Of a stretch of DNA of 64,000 nt, positions 7,040 through 16,178 are shown in pieces. This DNA comes from Bacteriovoracaceae bacterium (lineage in GTDB: Bacteria > Bdellovibrionota > Bacteriovoracia > Bacteriovoracales > Bacteriovoracaceae). Within the stretch, counting starts at the first letter, position 1. Every line of letters begins with the position of its first letter. The stretch spans positions 38,773 to 102,772 of the forward strand of contig CANCFT010000011.1 of the NCBI GenBank assembly GCA_947377285.1, given 5' to 3'. The position numbers and the translations under genes were made by a program. Below the pieces are notes generated by a model, which saw only the letters and a program-made list of their open reading frames with translations, searched no databases and was not told where the DNA came from.

Positions 7040-9751
7040 GTGAGTTTATTGAAAGTTGGTCAACGCTTTATGAGTGAAACTGAGCCTGAACTTGGTCTTG
7101 GTATAATTTCATTTGTTGAATCTAAAACTGTTAAAATTCATTTTCCCGCAGCTAAGTCTGAACGGACATATGGAACTAAAAGTGCGCCTATAAAGCGTGT
7201 TATCTTTTTTGAAGGAGATGAAATTTCCCTAAAAGGTGGCCTTAAGCACACCGTTCACTCCATTATAGATGACGATGGGATCATTACTTATGTTGTCGAT
7301 ACACTTGCACAATTTGGAGAGAGTGAACTTTCAGATGCGATTAGTTTTAATAAACCAGAAGAGAGATTATTTAATGGCAACATAGATACTGCCTCTTTGT
7401 TTGATTTACGATTTAAAACTCAAAACCATAAAAATCGACTTACTCAAAGTACCGTTAGAGGATTTGTCGGTGGGAGAATGGCCCTTTTACCCCACCAATT
7501 TTTTGTCGCTCACCAAATTGCAGATCGTCCAATTCCAAGAGTCTTACTAGCAGATGAAGTTGGATTGGGAAAAACAATTGAAGCAGGTCTTGCCCTTCAT
7601 CATCTCATTTTAAGTGAGAGAGTTAAACGTGCACTCATATTAGTTCCCGATTCACTTGTTTATCAGTGGTTTGTGGAAATGTTTAGAAAATTTAATTTAT
7701 CGTTTACTACATTAAATCAAGAAACGCATTTAGAGCCCGGAACAAATCCATTTCTTGATAATGACTTTGTCATTGTGAATATAGGATTACTAAAAGGGGC
7801 AGAAATGGCCCGAGAAATGATGAATCAGGCCACATGGGATTTGATGATCGTCGATGAAGCTCATCAATTAAAATGGTCACAAGAGAAAGTTTCAATTGAA
7901 TACCAAATCGTTGAGCGCATAGCCAAAAAAACCAAAGGTCTCCTTTTGTTAACAGCGACTCCAGAGCAATTAGGTCTCGAAGGGCATTTTGCTCGCTTGA
8001 AGCTATTAGATCCTGCCAGATTTTTTGATTTTCACAAATTTTTAGAAGAAATGTCTCACTATGACAGTGTGGCTCAAGTTGCGAGAGATTTAGTCGCCAA
8101 AAATTCACCGAACTTAGAAAAAGAAATTCAAAAATTACAGGATATGCATGGTACTGGTCGCATTTTCTTTAGAAACACCCGATCTCGATTAGGAAATTCC
8201 TTTTCCTTTTTTCCCAAGAGAGTTTTAAATGCTTACTCCTTAGAAAGTAAAAAAACAAAGCATCTGAGTTTACTAAATCATGATGACGAAGAAATAAAAG
8301 GATCTGGATTTGATTTAAAATTAGAATGGTTAATAGGATTTTTATCACAAAATAAAACTGAAAAAATACTCTTAATTACAAAATCAAAAGATAAAGTTTT
8401 AGCATTAGAAAAATATTTAAAAGAAGGAATTTCCAATTTAAATGTAGGGGTCTTTCACTCTGGACTCTCATTTGTGGCCAGAGATCGTCAAGCGGCGTAT
8501 TTTAGTGACCCAGAGGGAGCACAGATTCTATTGTGTACTGAAATTGGAAGCGAAGGACGAAATTTTGAATTCGCACATCATTTAGTTTTATTTGATCTTC
8601 CATTATATCCTGATTTATTAGAGCAGAGAATTGGAAGACTCGATCGGATTGGACAGACAACTGATATTAATATTCATCTTCCATATATGATAAGTTCTTT
8701 TGAAGAAATTCTATACCGCTGGTACCATGAAGGATTAAATGCCTTTGAGCATTCGGCCAAAGGCGCAAGTATTGTTCATCAGCAATTGCATGGTTTATTA
8801 GAAGAATATCTTAATAAGCCAGAGCTCGTTATGGAAAAACCAGAAATTCTCAAACAGTTTTTAGAAACTACAAAAAATGAATATGAACAAGTTGTTAAAA
8901 AATTAGAAGAGGGAAGAGATATACTGATTGAACTTAATTCATTTAATGAAGAAAAAGCGGAATTACTTTTAAATGAAATAAGAAATTTTGATAATGAATC
9001 AACTCTTCCTAATTATATGAGTGAAGTCTTTCAAGAGCTCGGAGTTGATATTGAAGACCTAGAAGATAATATTTATTTTATCAAACCTAGTGATAATATG
9101 TACGTCCCACATTTTCCTGGTCTTGATAGTGAAGGTGTAAGGATTACTTACGACAGGAAAACGGCGAGAAGACGAGAAGATGTTGAATTCCTAACTTGGG
9201 ATCATCCCATGGTTGTCAGTGTGATGGATTTAATTGTCAGCAATACATTTGGAAATGTAACTGTGATGATGAGAAAAAAAGCAGGGCAAAATAAAACTTT
9301 TGTTGAAGCGTATTTTAAACTCTGTGCAATAGCCCCTAAGAATTTATCACCAGAAAGATATTTTCCACCTACGCCCATTCGAATATTGATAGATAGTGCA
9401 GGTGAGAATTTTTCTGAGAAATGGACTAAAGATGATATCGATGATCGCGCAGTAATGGCCGACGTTGAGACAGTTAAAAAAGCACGTGCACTTCCAAAAC
9501 CGGCCATTCAAAAAGTTTTAAAATTAGCTCATCAATTTGCATTGGTGAAAGCTGAAGAATTAAAATTGAATTATAAAAATGCCATGATGGAAAAATTAAC
9601 GGCCGAAAAAGATCGATTATTAGAACTAAAAAAAATAAATCCAATTGTACGAACTGAAGAAATAGATGCGTTATCTATTCAAATGCTTATGCTGACAAAG
9701 AGTTATAATAATGCTGATGTAGTTCTTGATGCCGTTAGGATTATTTTTTAA
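7040..9751 (+). CDS. rapA: RNA polymerase-associated SWI2/SNF2 ATPase RapA
   Basis: RNA polymerase recycling factor and SNF2-family translocase, 903 residues against 968 in E. coli. The N-terminal Tudor-like region (VGQRFMSETEPELGLGII) matches RapA. It is followed by motif I DEVGLGKTIEAGLAL, the DEAH box VDEAHQLKW, motif III LLLTATP, and the helicase C lobe ending QRIGRLDRIGQ. The C-terminal third is more divergent, with charged helices, as in RapA spacer and C-terminal domains. Start is GTG, with GAAGGA nine bases upstream. A hairpin terminator follows within the coding end of the convergent gene. Confidence 0.95.
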   Translation: MSLLKVGQRFMSETEPELGLGIISFVESKTVKIHFPAAKSERTYGTKSAPIKRVIFFEGDEISLKGGLKHTVHSIIDDDGIITYVVDTLAQFGESELSDAISFNKPEERLFNGNIDTASLFDLRFKTQNHKNRLTQSTVRGFVGGRMALLPHQFFVAHQIADRPIPRVLLADEVGLGKTIEAGLALHHLILSERVKRALILVPDSLVYQWFVEMFRKFNLSFTTLNQETHLEPGTNPFLDNDFVIVNIGLLKGAEMAREMMNQATWDLMIVDEAHQLKWSQEKVSIEYQIVERIAKKTKGLLLLTATPEQLGLEGHFARLKLLDPARFFDFHKFLEEMSHYDSVAQVARDLVAKNSPNLEKEIQKLQDMHGTGRIFFRNTRSRLGNSFSFFPKRVLNAYSLESKKTKHLSLLNHDDEEIKGSGFDLKLEWLIGFLSQNKTEKILLITKSKDKVLALEKYLKEGISNLNVGVFHSGLSFVARDRQAAYFSDPEGAQILLCTEIGSEGRNFEFAHHLVLFDLPLYPDLLEQRIGRLDRIGQTTDINIHLPYMISSFEEILYRWYHEGLNAFEHSAKGASIVHQQLHGLLEEYLNKPELVMEKPEILKQFLETTKNEYEQVVKKLEEGRDILIELNSFNEEKAELLLNEIRNFDNESTLPNYMSEVFQELGVDIEDLEDNIYFIKPSDNMYVPHFPGLDSEGVRITYDRKTARRREDVEFLTWDHPMVVSVMDLIVSNTFGNVTVMMRKKAGQNKTFVEAYFKLCAIAPKNLSPERYFPPTPIRILIDSAGENFSEKWTKDDIDDRAVMADVETVKKARALPKPAIQKVLKLAHQFALVKAEELKLNYKNAMMEKLTAEKDRLLELKKINPIVRTEEIDALSIQMLMLTKSYNNADVVLDAVRIIF

Positions 9752-9756
9752 AAAAA

Positions 9757-10698
9757 TTAATCGAGAAGTCCTTCCGAGTGAAGGACTTTTTTAAATTCAT
9801 TTAATAAATCTAAATTATAATTCCCCATTTCATCGATCATCATATCTTTGAGTGTTTGCATAGGAGTTGTTTTGTTAGTTATAGTTCTTTTATCGTAGTT
9901 ATTCACCATCGACAAAATTTCTTCAAGCTTAGAAAGCTTTTTCTTTTTGTTAGGACCTGATCCACTAAGAACTTCTTCATGATTAGCGACTAAATCGAGA
10001 ATAGCTTTATTTACATAAGGTTTATCCTGAAGCATGGTTATCGCATCTTTAGTGTGAAGATAATAAACTCTTTTATCATCATTAGTTAATAGCTTGCGTG
10101 GCTTATTAAAAAGAGGAAGGTCATTTTTATTCATTTGAGGAATAGCAATATCGTGAATAAGCGCAGCTGTACCCAAGTCATCTAGTTCTTGCTCTGTACA
10201 CTTAAGAATTTCGGCCAGTTTTACAGAAAGTGCACAAACATTTAATGAATGTTTAATAAGCTCTTCATTTTTTTCAACTTTTTTTCCAAAAATTTTCTTC
10301 AATGCTTCAGGGTTACTTTTAATAACTTGTCTTAGGCTTTTTGCAGCAGTTTCAGTCATTCGGTAGGCACTTTCACTGCCAGGATTATTTTGCATTCGTT
10401 CAACTGCTGAAGTCGCAGCCCCTTCTACCATTTGTACTTTTTCTTCGGTAGTGACTTGAGAACTTGAAAGTGTTTCAGAGAGCAGTCTGTCTAAAAAGTT
10501 TTGATAATTAATTTCATCAGACTCTGTGATAAAAAACTTTGCCACTTTTTGAACTTTAAGTTTTGTATATTTTTCTTCTGTGAGTTGATCACCCGATTTT
10601 ACATAACAAAGATATTGTTCTTTAAAAAAAATATACAAATCAAAAGTTAAACTTTTGAGTGGTTTTACAGTCGAAATACGTAACGGAGTATAGTCCAT
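9757..10698 (-). CDS. HD-domain protein with degenerate HD-GYP motif
   Basis: 313 residues. A small N-terminal beta-rich domain (about 1-75) is followed by a helical linker and an HD hydrolase-like domain (about 145-313). The HD pair is present in ALIHDIAIP and the second His region in VANHEEVLSGSGPN. The canonical HHExxDGxGYP of cyclic-di-GMP phosphodiesterases is lost (Tyr-Pro absent, first His replaced by Asn). The N-terminal domain resembles that of the canonical HD-GYP protein at 34677-35615, so the two are probably paralogues. Likely a regulatory or substrate-altered HD-GYP relative, but catalysis cannot be judged by eye. Its last codons carry the rapA terminator. Confidence 0.8.
   Translation of the reverse strand: MDYTPLRISTVKPLKSLTFDLYIFFKEQYLCYVKSGDQLTEEKYTKLKVQKVAKFFITESDEINYQNFLDRLLSETLSSSQVTTEEKVQMVEGAATSAVERMQNNPGSESAYRMTETAAKSLRQVIKSNPEALKKIFGKKVEKNEELIKHSLNVCALSVKLAEILKCTEQELDDLGTAALIHDIAIPQMNKNDLPLFNKPRKLLTNDDKRVYYLHTKDAITMLQDKPYVNKAILDLVANHEEVLSGSGPNKKKKLSKLEEILSMVNNYDKRTITNKTTPMQTLKDMMIDEMGNYNLDLLNEFKKVLHSEGLLD
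9766..9792 (+). terminator. Intrinsic terminator of rapA inside convergent gene
   Basis: Stem AAGTCCTTC (9766-9774), loop CGAGT, stem GAAGGACTT (9780-9788), followed by a run that makes six T's at 9787-9792. It begins 15 bases after the rapA stop and lies within the last codons of the convergent HD gene (stop at 9757). Confidence 0.85.
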
Positions 10699-10747
10699 GG
10701 AAATCCTAAAAATGATTTTTCAACACAAGGGTCAAATTAAGAGTCTA

Positions 10748-10769
10748 TATAGTGTCACTATAGTGTCAC
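10748..10769. promoter_or_regulatory. Two tandem palindromic operator-like sites
   Basis: The 11-mer TATAGTGTCAC occurs twice in direct tandem (10748-10758 and 10759-10769). Each copy with the next base contains the palindrome AGTG-T-CACT, so the palindrome centres are 11 bp apart, about one helical turn. They lie 50-72 bases upstream of the HD gene start (10698). A dimeric repressor or activator binding cooperatively is the natural reading, but this is inference from sequence only. Confidence 0.5.
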
Positions 10770-10828
10770 TTAATGATAAGTGATTTACAAAAAAATTCAA
10801 TTTGAGATTTTAAGATAATACCAACTCG

Positions 10829-12709
10829 TTATGGTCTGGTAATAGAAGGGAATTTGAGAATAATAGTTGTACCTCGGCTTACCCCCTTATCGTCTTGAAG
10901 ATTTGATTCGACAATAAGTTTACCAGCAAACATTTCAACATATTCCCGCATTAATGTTGTTCCAAAACCATTTCCAACTTCGTGATTTGTTCCAGAAGAT
11001 GAAATGAGCTTATCTGAGAAATAGATATCTTTGATTAATAAAGGGTTGATACCTTCTCCGTAATCTCTAAAGTAAATATTTTGAAAATTTTGGAAATTTT
11101 CTGAGTAAATTTCAATTTGAGAATTTGAATAAGAGAACTTGATTGAGTTTGAGAGGATATTGTTGACAATATTATTCAAGAAGCAGGTTCTATTGGCATT
11201 TATCTCTAAGTCTTTTGGAATATTTATTTTTAATTCTATATTCTTAATTTTTAATTGGTCTTCGAAGACTAAAGCAGAATCACGAATTGCTTCATACACG
11301 TTTGTTGGATGTAGTTCTATTGATTTTTTTCTTTCCGTCAGCAATGCTTCTTCGCGGACATTTGTTAAAATATTCTTAATATTTTCACCTGCTATATATA
11401 TTTTTTCAAATAAACGCTGGTGTTCTGGATCAGCTTCGTTAGATCGAACAAGGATTTTTGAATAGGAATTAATAATGGTGAGAGAGTTTGAAATATCATG
11501 AGAGAGAACTTTCACTAAACGTTGATATCTTTCTTTTTGAAGTGCTTTCTCTTCTGCAATTAACTTCTCTTTTATAACTTTGTTAATCCTAAAAGCCAGG
11601 GCCAATGCAAGTGTGAGCATTTGACCTAAATTAGCATAAAGCAATGCATGCTCTGTAAAAAAATTATTTGGAAACAATCCAAAAGTCATGCCAAACCACG
11701 CGAAGAGTGAAATTCCTACAATGGCCCACGAAAACAAATAATATCTTGAAGTACTGCTTTTTTTACGCAACAGAAATGCAATGGTGATAAAGCTAATATT
11801 GGTAGTAATTAAAAGTATATCAATTAGTGTCCCCAGAAATTTTGGAAATAGATCGTCTAATGGAGTAATTCCGGTAAAAAAGATGAGACAGCAAAGTAAT
11901 TGGACAATTTGAAAATAGCGAATTGATTTTTGAAAATAGTTAGGTACTTCAATGAATTTTTTAGTAAAGAGTGTTGCAAATAATAGAGTCATTGAAGAAA
12001 AACAAATAAGATAATGAGAAAAACTAAATGTTGTCGTTAAAAAAAATTGATCGAGTATTCCATGAATATTGAGAATAGTTAGCATAAACGAGAGAGAGAA
12101 TAAGCAATAGTAAAGGTAGTTAATATCTCTTAAGGAAATAAAGATAAAAAAGTTATAAAGAATTAAGCAAATGATTCCACCAGTATAAAAATCTAAAAAC
12201 GATATTTTATTAAATTTTCGCACATTCAAAGTCTCGAGTGTCCCGAGAAAAACCTTTGAGTTAAAATTGTGACGCGTGGTAATTTTGAAGGAAAATATTT
12301 TATCTGACATTGGGGGAACAGAGACTTTAAAGACTGAAAATAAGCTTGGAATCTCTCTTTTTAAATAGGGAAATGAACTACCTGATGAACTGACAAGAAC
12401 TTTTTGTTGCTGTAAATTATTTTGCTCAAATAGGTCTAATTTTCCAGTAAGTGTATCAAAATAGAGAAACTTTTCGATTGTTTGTGCACTGTGATTAGCG
12501 AGGGTGATTCCTGCCCATTTTTCGCCACTAAAATAACCGAGTCGGAGAGATTGATTTTCATTTTTTAAATGAAAATCAGGACCCAGAGAAAAATCTTTAC
12601 TGATATCTTGCTCAATTGGTTCAGAGCTCATAATTGTTGATGCCAAAACCCCAGAGATTAAGGTAAGATGTAGGCTTAAAAAAAGAAGCGCAATCTTGAA
12701 TTTGAACAT
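10829..12709 (-). CDS. 7TMR-DISM sensor histidine kinase
   Basis: Inner-membrane sensor kinase of 626 residues. It has an N-terminal signal peptide (about 1-23), a periplasmic beta-sandwich domain of the 7TMR-DISM extracellular type (about 30-170), and about seven membrane helices (about 178-380). A short coiled linker leads to HisKA with H box VKVLSHDISNSLTII, then HATPase with N box NNILSNSIKFS, G1 FRDYGEGI and G2 GNGFGTTLM. The extracellular domain class is thought to bind carbohydrate-like or small ligands. It is an orphan: no response regulator is adjacent. The 78-base spacer with the divergent ABC-F gene holds an inverted repeat. Confidence 0.9.
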   Translation of the reverse strand: MFKFKIALLFLSLHLTLISGVLASTIMSSEPIEQDISKDFSLGPDFHLKNENQSLRLGYFSGEKWAGITLANHSAQTIEKFLYFDTLTGKLDLFEQNNLQQQKVLVSSSGSSFPYLKREIPSLFSVFKVSVPPMSDKIFSFKITTRHNFNSKVFLGTLETLNVRKFNKISFLDFYTGGIICLILYNFFIFISLRDINYLYYCLFSLSFMLTILNIHGILDQFFLTTTFSFSHYLICFSSMTLLFATLFTKKFIEVPNYFQKSIRYFQIVQLLCCLIFFTGITPLDDLFPKFLGTLIDILLITTNISFITIAFLLRKKSSTSRYYLFSWAIVGISLFAWFGMTFGLFPNNFFTEHALLYANLGQMLTLALALAFRINKVIKEKLIAEEKALQKERYQRLVKVLSHDISNSLTIINSYSKILVRSNEADPEHQRLFEKIYIAGENIKNILTNVREEALLTERKKSIELHPTNVYEAIRDSALVFEDQLKIKNIELKINIPKDLEINANRTCFLNNIVNNILSNSIKFSYSNSQIEIYSENFQNFQNIYFRDYGEGINPLLIKDIYFSDKLISSSGTNHEVGNGFGTTLMREYVEMFAGKLIVESNLQDDKGVSRGTTIILKFPSITRP

Positions 12710-12726
12710 ACAAAATATTAACGTAT

Positions 12727-12760
12727 TTTACTTTAATAATAAATTTAATAATAAAGTAAA
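12727..12760. repeat. Inverted repeat between divergent HK and ABC-F genes
   Basis: TTTACTTTA (12727-12735) and TAAAGTAAA (12752-12760) are perfect 9-bp complements with a 16-base AT-rich centre. A further related half-site pair GTAAAGT/ACTTT follows at 12763-12775. The position between divergent starts fits an operator or paired promoters; AT-richness makes chance repeats plausible. Confidence 0.4.
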
Positions 12761-12787
12761 TTGTAAAGTTACTTTGGGTTTTTCCTT

Positions 12788-14416
12788 ATGATTAGTTTTA
12801 ACAATGTTTCAAAGCACTATGGTGGACAAATAATTTATGAAAATTCTTCATTTATTTTACGCCCTGGTGACAAGGCAGGACTTGTCGGTCCAAATGGTGC
12901 AGGAAAAACGACCGTTTTTCGAGTTCTAATGAAAGAAGAAGGTTTTGATGGTGGATCTATCACCGTTCCAGAAAAAATACGTGTCGCATATTTTTCACAA
13001 AACATTGGCGAAATGAAAGGTCGCACTGTTATTGAAGAAGTCATGAGCGGAAGTGCAAAAGCTTCTGAACTAGCAATAGAAATTAGAAAAATCGAAAAAA
13101 TGTTAGATGGCGAAATTCCTTTGTCTGATGACGAGATGACAAAAGTTTTAGAGAAATTAGGTGACTACCAAACTGATTTTGAAAAACTTGGTGGATATGA
13201 CTTGGATACTCGGGCCAAGGAAATTATTACAGGTCTTGGTGTTATGCCTTATGACCACGACCGAGATGTAAGTCTTTTTTCTGGTGGATGGCGAATGAGA
13301 ATAGCACTAGCAAAAATTCTTATCCAAGCTCCGGATGTTATTTTATTGGATGAACCTACTAACTATCTCGACTTGGAAAGTATTGTTTGGTTAGAGGAGT
13401 GGTTAAAGAGTTTTAAAGGTGCTGTTTTAATGACCAGTCATGATAGAGATTTTATGAATGGCATCGTCAATCGAATCATTGAAGTTAATAATAAAACGAT
13501 CACGACATATACAGGTGACTACGATTATTATGAAAAAGAAAAAGAGATAAGAAAAGATCAACAACTTGCTCAATTTGAAAGACAGCAAGATATGCTGGCT
13601 AAAGAAGAAGAATTTATTGCCAAATTTGCAGCGAGGGCGAGCCATGCTGCTCAAGTTCAATCGAGAGTCAAAAAATTAGATAAAATTGACCGAGTCGAAA
13701 TGCCTCCTGAAGATATTGTCATGGATTTTAGTTTTCCTATTCCCCCTAGAGGAAGTAACGATATCGTTATTATGAAAGACCTTGGAAAGAATTGGACTAG
13801 AGATGACGGGACAATACACAAAGTATTTAACGGTCTAACGGCAACTGTGAATCGTCTTGATAAAATTGCAGTTGTAGGAGTTAACGGAGCAGGGAAGTCT
13901 ACACTCTTAAAAGTAATTTGTGGATTAACTGAAGCGAGCTCTGGGGAATCTAGTTTAGGTCCAAGTATTAAAGCTGGTTACTTTTCACAATTTTCTCTCG
14001 ATTTACTAAACCCAGAAAATACTGTCCTAGAAGAAATCTCTAATAGACTTCCGCATGTTTCTAACGGCTATATCCGCAACTTGCTTGCTGCTTTTTTATT
14101 TAAAGGTGATGATGTTGAAAAGAAAATTAAAATATTATCAGGTGGTGAAAAAAGTCGAGTTGTTTTAGCAACCTTGATGTCAAATAATAATAATCTTTTA
14201 ATACTTGATGAACCAACGAACCATCTCGATTTAAAATCGAGAGATGTGCTTTTAAATGCCCTCAAAGAGTTTGAAGGGACAGTTATGTATGTTTCCCATG
14301 ATCGCCATTTTTTACATGGACTCTCTAACCGAGTATTTGAAGTCGATAAAGGTGGAATTAGAGTTTTTGAAAGTAATTTTCAATATTATGTAGAAAAGAA
14401 GAAAACGGAGTCTTAA
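12788..14416 (+). CDS. ABC-F ATPase (YheS/Uup-like)
   Basis: Second ABC-F protein in the window, 542 residues, two ABC domains, no membrane helices. Domain 1 has Walker A GPNGAGKTT, signature LFSGGWRMRIALA and Walker B LLDEPTNYLD. Domain 2 has GVNGAGKST, LSGGEKSRVVLA and LILDEPTNHLD, so both sites look intact. The inter-domain linker (about 240-310) has the Ala/Lys/Gln-rich AARASHAAQVQSRVKKL typical of YheS-like proteins. Expected to act on ribosomes. Antibiotic-resistance ABC-F cannot be excluded by sequence alone. It starts a plus-strand run with the DsbA-like gene 11 bases downstream. Confidence 0.88.
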   Translation: MISFNNVSKHYGGQIIYENSSFILRPGDKAGLVGPNGAGKTTVFRVLMKEEGFDGGSITVPEKIRVAYFSQNIGEMKGRTVIEEVMSGSAKASELAIEIRKIEKMLDGEIPLSDDEMTKVLEKLGDYQTDFEKLGGYDLDTRAKEIITGLGVMPYDHDRDVSLFSGGWRMRIALAKILIQAPDVILLDEPTNYLDLESIVWLEEWLKSFKGAVLMTSHDRDFMNGIVNRIIEVNNKTITTYTGDYDYYEKEKEIRKDQQLAQFERQQDMLAKEEEFIAKFAARASHAAQVQSRVKKLDKIDRVEMPPEDIVMDFSFPIPPRGSNDIVIMKDLGKNWTRDDGTIHKVFNGLTATVNRLDKIAVVGVNGAGKSTLLKVICGLTEASSGESSLGPSIKAGYFSQFSLDLLNPENTVLEEISNRLPHVSNGYIRNLLAAFLFKGDDVEKKIKILSGGEKSRVVLATLMSNNNNLLILDEPTNHLDLKSRDVLLNALKEFEGTVMYVSHDRHFLHGLSNRVFEVDKGGIRVFESNFQYYVEKKKTES

Positions 14417-14427
14417 GGGACAGTTCA

Positions 14428-15057
14428 TTGAATAAACAAATTGATTTTTATTTTGATTTCCTCTCTCCTTACTCATACCTAGCGTGGACATGGTTGAGAG
14501 ATCAGCCCTATGAGTTTCATTTCTATCCAATTAGTATTCCAAGTATAGTTGCTCATTTTGAAACGAAGGGACCAGCGCAAATTGCACCTAAGAGAAACTA
14601 TCTATTTAAAGATCTACTTCGTTTTACAAAGCTTAATCAGATCCCATTTACAACTCCCAAAAATTTGCCCTTTAATTCACTCTATGCCTTAAGGCTTTCA
14701 TTGGATTCAGTCGCGGGCCTAGATCAAAAAGCAGTCATAGATGCTATTTTTCGAGCTGGATGGGAATTTGGCCTGGATATTGGTAATGATGACGTGCTTA
14801 AAGAAATATTAAGTACTAAAAATCTACCTGTTGAGAGTTTATTTGCCAAAATGGAAGAAAAATCTTCTCGAATACAATTAAAAAACAATATTGAGCAGGC
14901 CTTAAGCAAAGAAGTTTTTGGTGTACCAACATTTTTGGTAGACGAAGAATTATTTTGGGGAAATGATTCTATTAAATATTTAGAAATGTATCTTTTGGGT
15001 TTGGATCCACTTGATATTGAAAAATATACTCAGTTTATAACTAAGCACCAATTTTAA
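14428..15057 (+). CDS. DsbA-fold protein, HCCA-isomerase-like
   Basis: 209 residues, thioredoxin-fold protein of the DsbA/2-hydroxychromene-2-carboxylate isomerase family. The FYFDFLSPYSYLAW opening has Ser in place of a CXXC active site, as in glutathione-dependent isomerases of this family. The FGVPTFLVDEELFWGNDSI end is the conserved cis-Pro and substrate region. No signal peptide, so cytoplasmic. Start is TTG, with GGGA nine bases upstream and 11 bases after the ABC-F stop. The real substrate is unknown. The isomerase name reflects fold, not a demonstrated naphthalene pathway. Confidence 0.82.
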   Translation: MNKQIDFYFDFLSPYSYLAWTWLRDQPYEFHFYPISIPSIVAHFETKGPAQIAPKRNYLFKDLLRFTKLNQIPFTTPKNLPFNSLYALRLSLDSVAGLDQKAVIDAIFRAGWEFGLDIGNDDVLKEILSTKNLPVESLFAKMEEKSSRIQLKNNIEQALSKEVFGVPTFLVDEELFWGNDSIKYLEMYLLGLDPLDIEKYTQFITKHQF

Positions 15058-15073
15058 ATTTACGAGGTAAACC

Positions 15074-15649
15074 ATGTCTCTCAAAAATTCTCTTCTCGCA
15101 TTGACTCTTTTTACAACTTTAGCATTTAGTGCAAATGTTTTTGCCGCAAATCCTAAAATTCTTATCAAAACTAATTTGGGTGAAATTGAAGCAGAATTGT
15201 ACCAAGACAAAGCTCCCCTAAGTGTTGCGAACTTTTTAGATTATGTAAAAAAAGGTCAATACAAAGATACAATTTTTCACCGTGTAATTAATAATTTTAT
15301 GATTCAAGGTGGGGGTTTTGATAAAAACCTTAAAGAAAAAAGTACTGGCACTCCAATTAAAAATGAAGCGGGAAATGGTCTTAAGAATGAGGTTGGTACT
15401 TTAGCAATGGCCCGTACAAATGAAGTAGATAGTGCTACGGCCCAGTTTTTTATCAATATTGCCGACAATGGCTTCCTTGATCACCGCGATAACTCAAGTT
15501 CTGGCTTTGGGTATGCAGTATTCGGAAAAGTCACTTCAGGGATGCCAATTGTTAATAAAATCAAAGCAGTAAAAACTGGAAGTAGAGGACCATTGGAAGA
15601 TGTTCCTTTAGAGGCAGTAGTAATTTTAGACATCATAAAAAAGAAATGA
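15074..15649 (+). CDS. Exported cyclophilin-type peptidyl-prolyl isomerase
   Basis: 191 residues. It has a clear Sec signal peptide (about 1-24, ending VFAANP), then a cyclophilin domain. The FHRVINNFMIQGGG motif contains the catalytic Arg and the Gln-Gly-Gly core, and ATAQFFINIADN and GFGYAVFGKVTSGM follow. The compact single-domain form resembles periplasmic PpiA. It catalyses cis/trans isomerisation of X-Pro bonds and helps fold envelope proteins. It sits directly before a second, unrelated isomerase (FKBP type), so the two probably share a transcript. Confidence 0.94.
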   Translation: MSLKNSLLALTLFTTLAFSANVFAANPKILIKTNLGEIEAELYQDKAPLSVANFLDYVKKGQYKDTIFHRVINNFMIQGGGFDKNLKEKSTGTPIKNEAGNGLKNEVGTLAMARTNEVDSATAQFFINIADNGFLDHRDNSSSGFGYAVFGKVTSGMPIVNKIKAVKTGSRGPLEDVPLEAVVILDIIKKK

Positions 15650-15681
15650 TAATAAGATCGCTTTAAACCGTTACGGAGTAA

Positions 15682-16167
15682 ATGATGCAAGTTCAAAAAA
15701 ACAAAGTCGTCGGTATCGACTATAAACTAACTGATGGCTCTGGAAATTTGATCGATTCATCTAAAGATCATGGTCTACTATACTATATCCAAGGTGTAGG
15801 AAGCTTAATCCCAGGATTAGAGTCAGCTCTAGAGGGAAAAAAAGCTGGAGACAGTCTTAAAGTTACTATAGCTGCTAAAGATGGTTATGGAGAAAGAAAC
15901 GATGCTCTTTGCCAAACTGTTCCAAAAACTCAATTTGAATCAACTGAAGCTCTTGAGATTGGAATGCAATTTGAAGTTGAAACTGAACAAGGTGAACTTG
16001 TCGTTTCAGTGACAAAAATAGAAGGTGATTCAGTGACTGTTGATGGAAACCATCCACTTGCAGGAATGGAATTACATTTTGATGTTTCTGTTAAAGAAGT
16101 TCGAGAAGCAACAACTGAAGAACTTGCTCATGGCCATGTTCACGGTGAGCACGGGCACCACCACTAA
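15682..16167 (+). CDS. slyD: FKBP-type prolyl isomerase, SlyD-like
   Basis: 161 residues, cytoplasmic. The FKBP core (GIDYKLTDGSGNLIDSS, IPGLESALEGKKAGD) is interrupted by the IF chaperone insert (about 70-125) typical of SlyD. The C-terminus is His-rich, ending HGHVHGEHGHHH, as in the nickel-binding tail of SlyD. Known roles of the family are proline isomerisation, chaperoning and metal (Ni) handling for metalloenzymes. Two ATGs lie side by side; GGAG spacing (6 bases) favours the second (15685). Confidence 0.92.
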   Translation: MMQVQKNKVVGIDYKLTDGSGNLIDSSKDHGLLYYIQGVGSLIPGLESALEGKKAGDSLKVTIAAKDGYGERNDALCQTVPKTQFESTEALEIGMQFEVETEQGELVVSVTKIEGDSVTVDGNHPLAGMELHFDVSVKEVREATTEELAHGHVHGEHGHHH

Positions 16168-16178
16168 GTAAATTAAAA

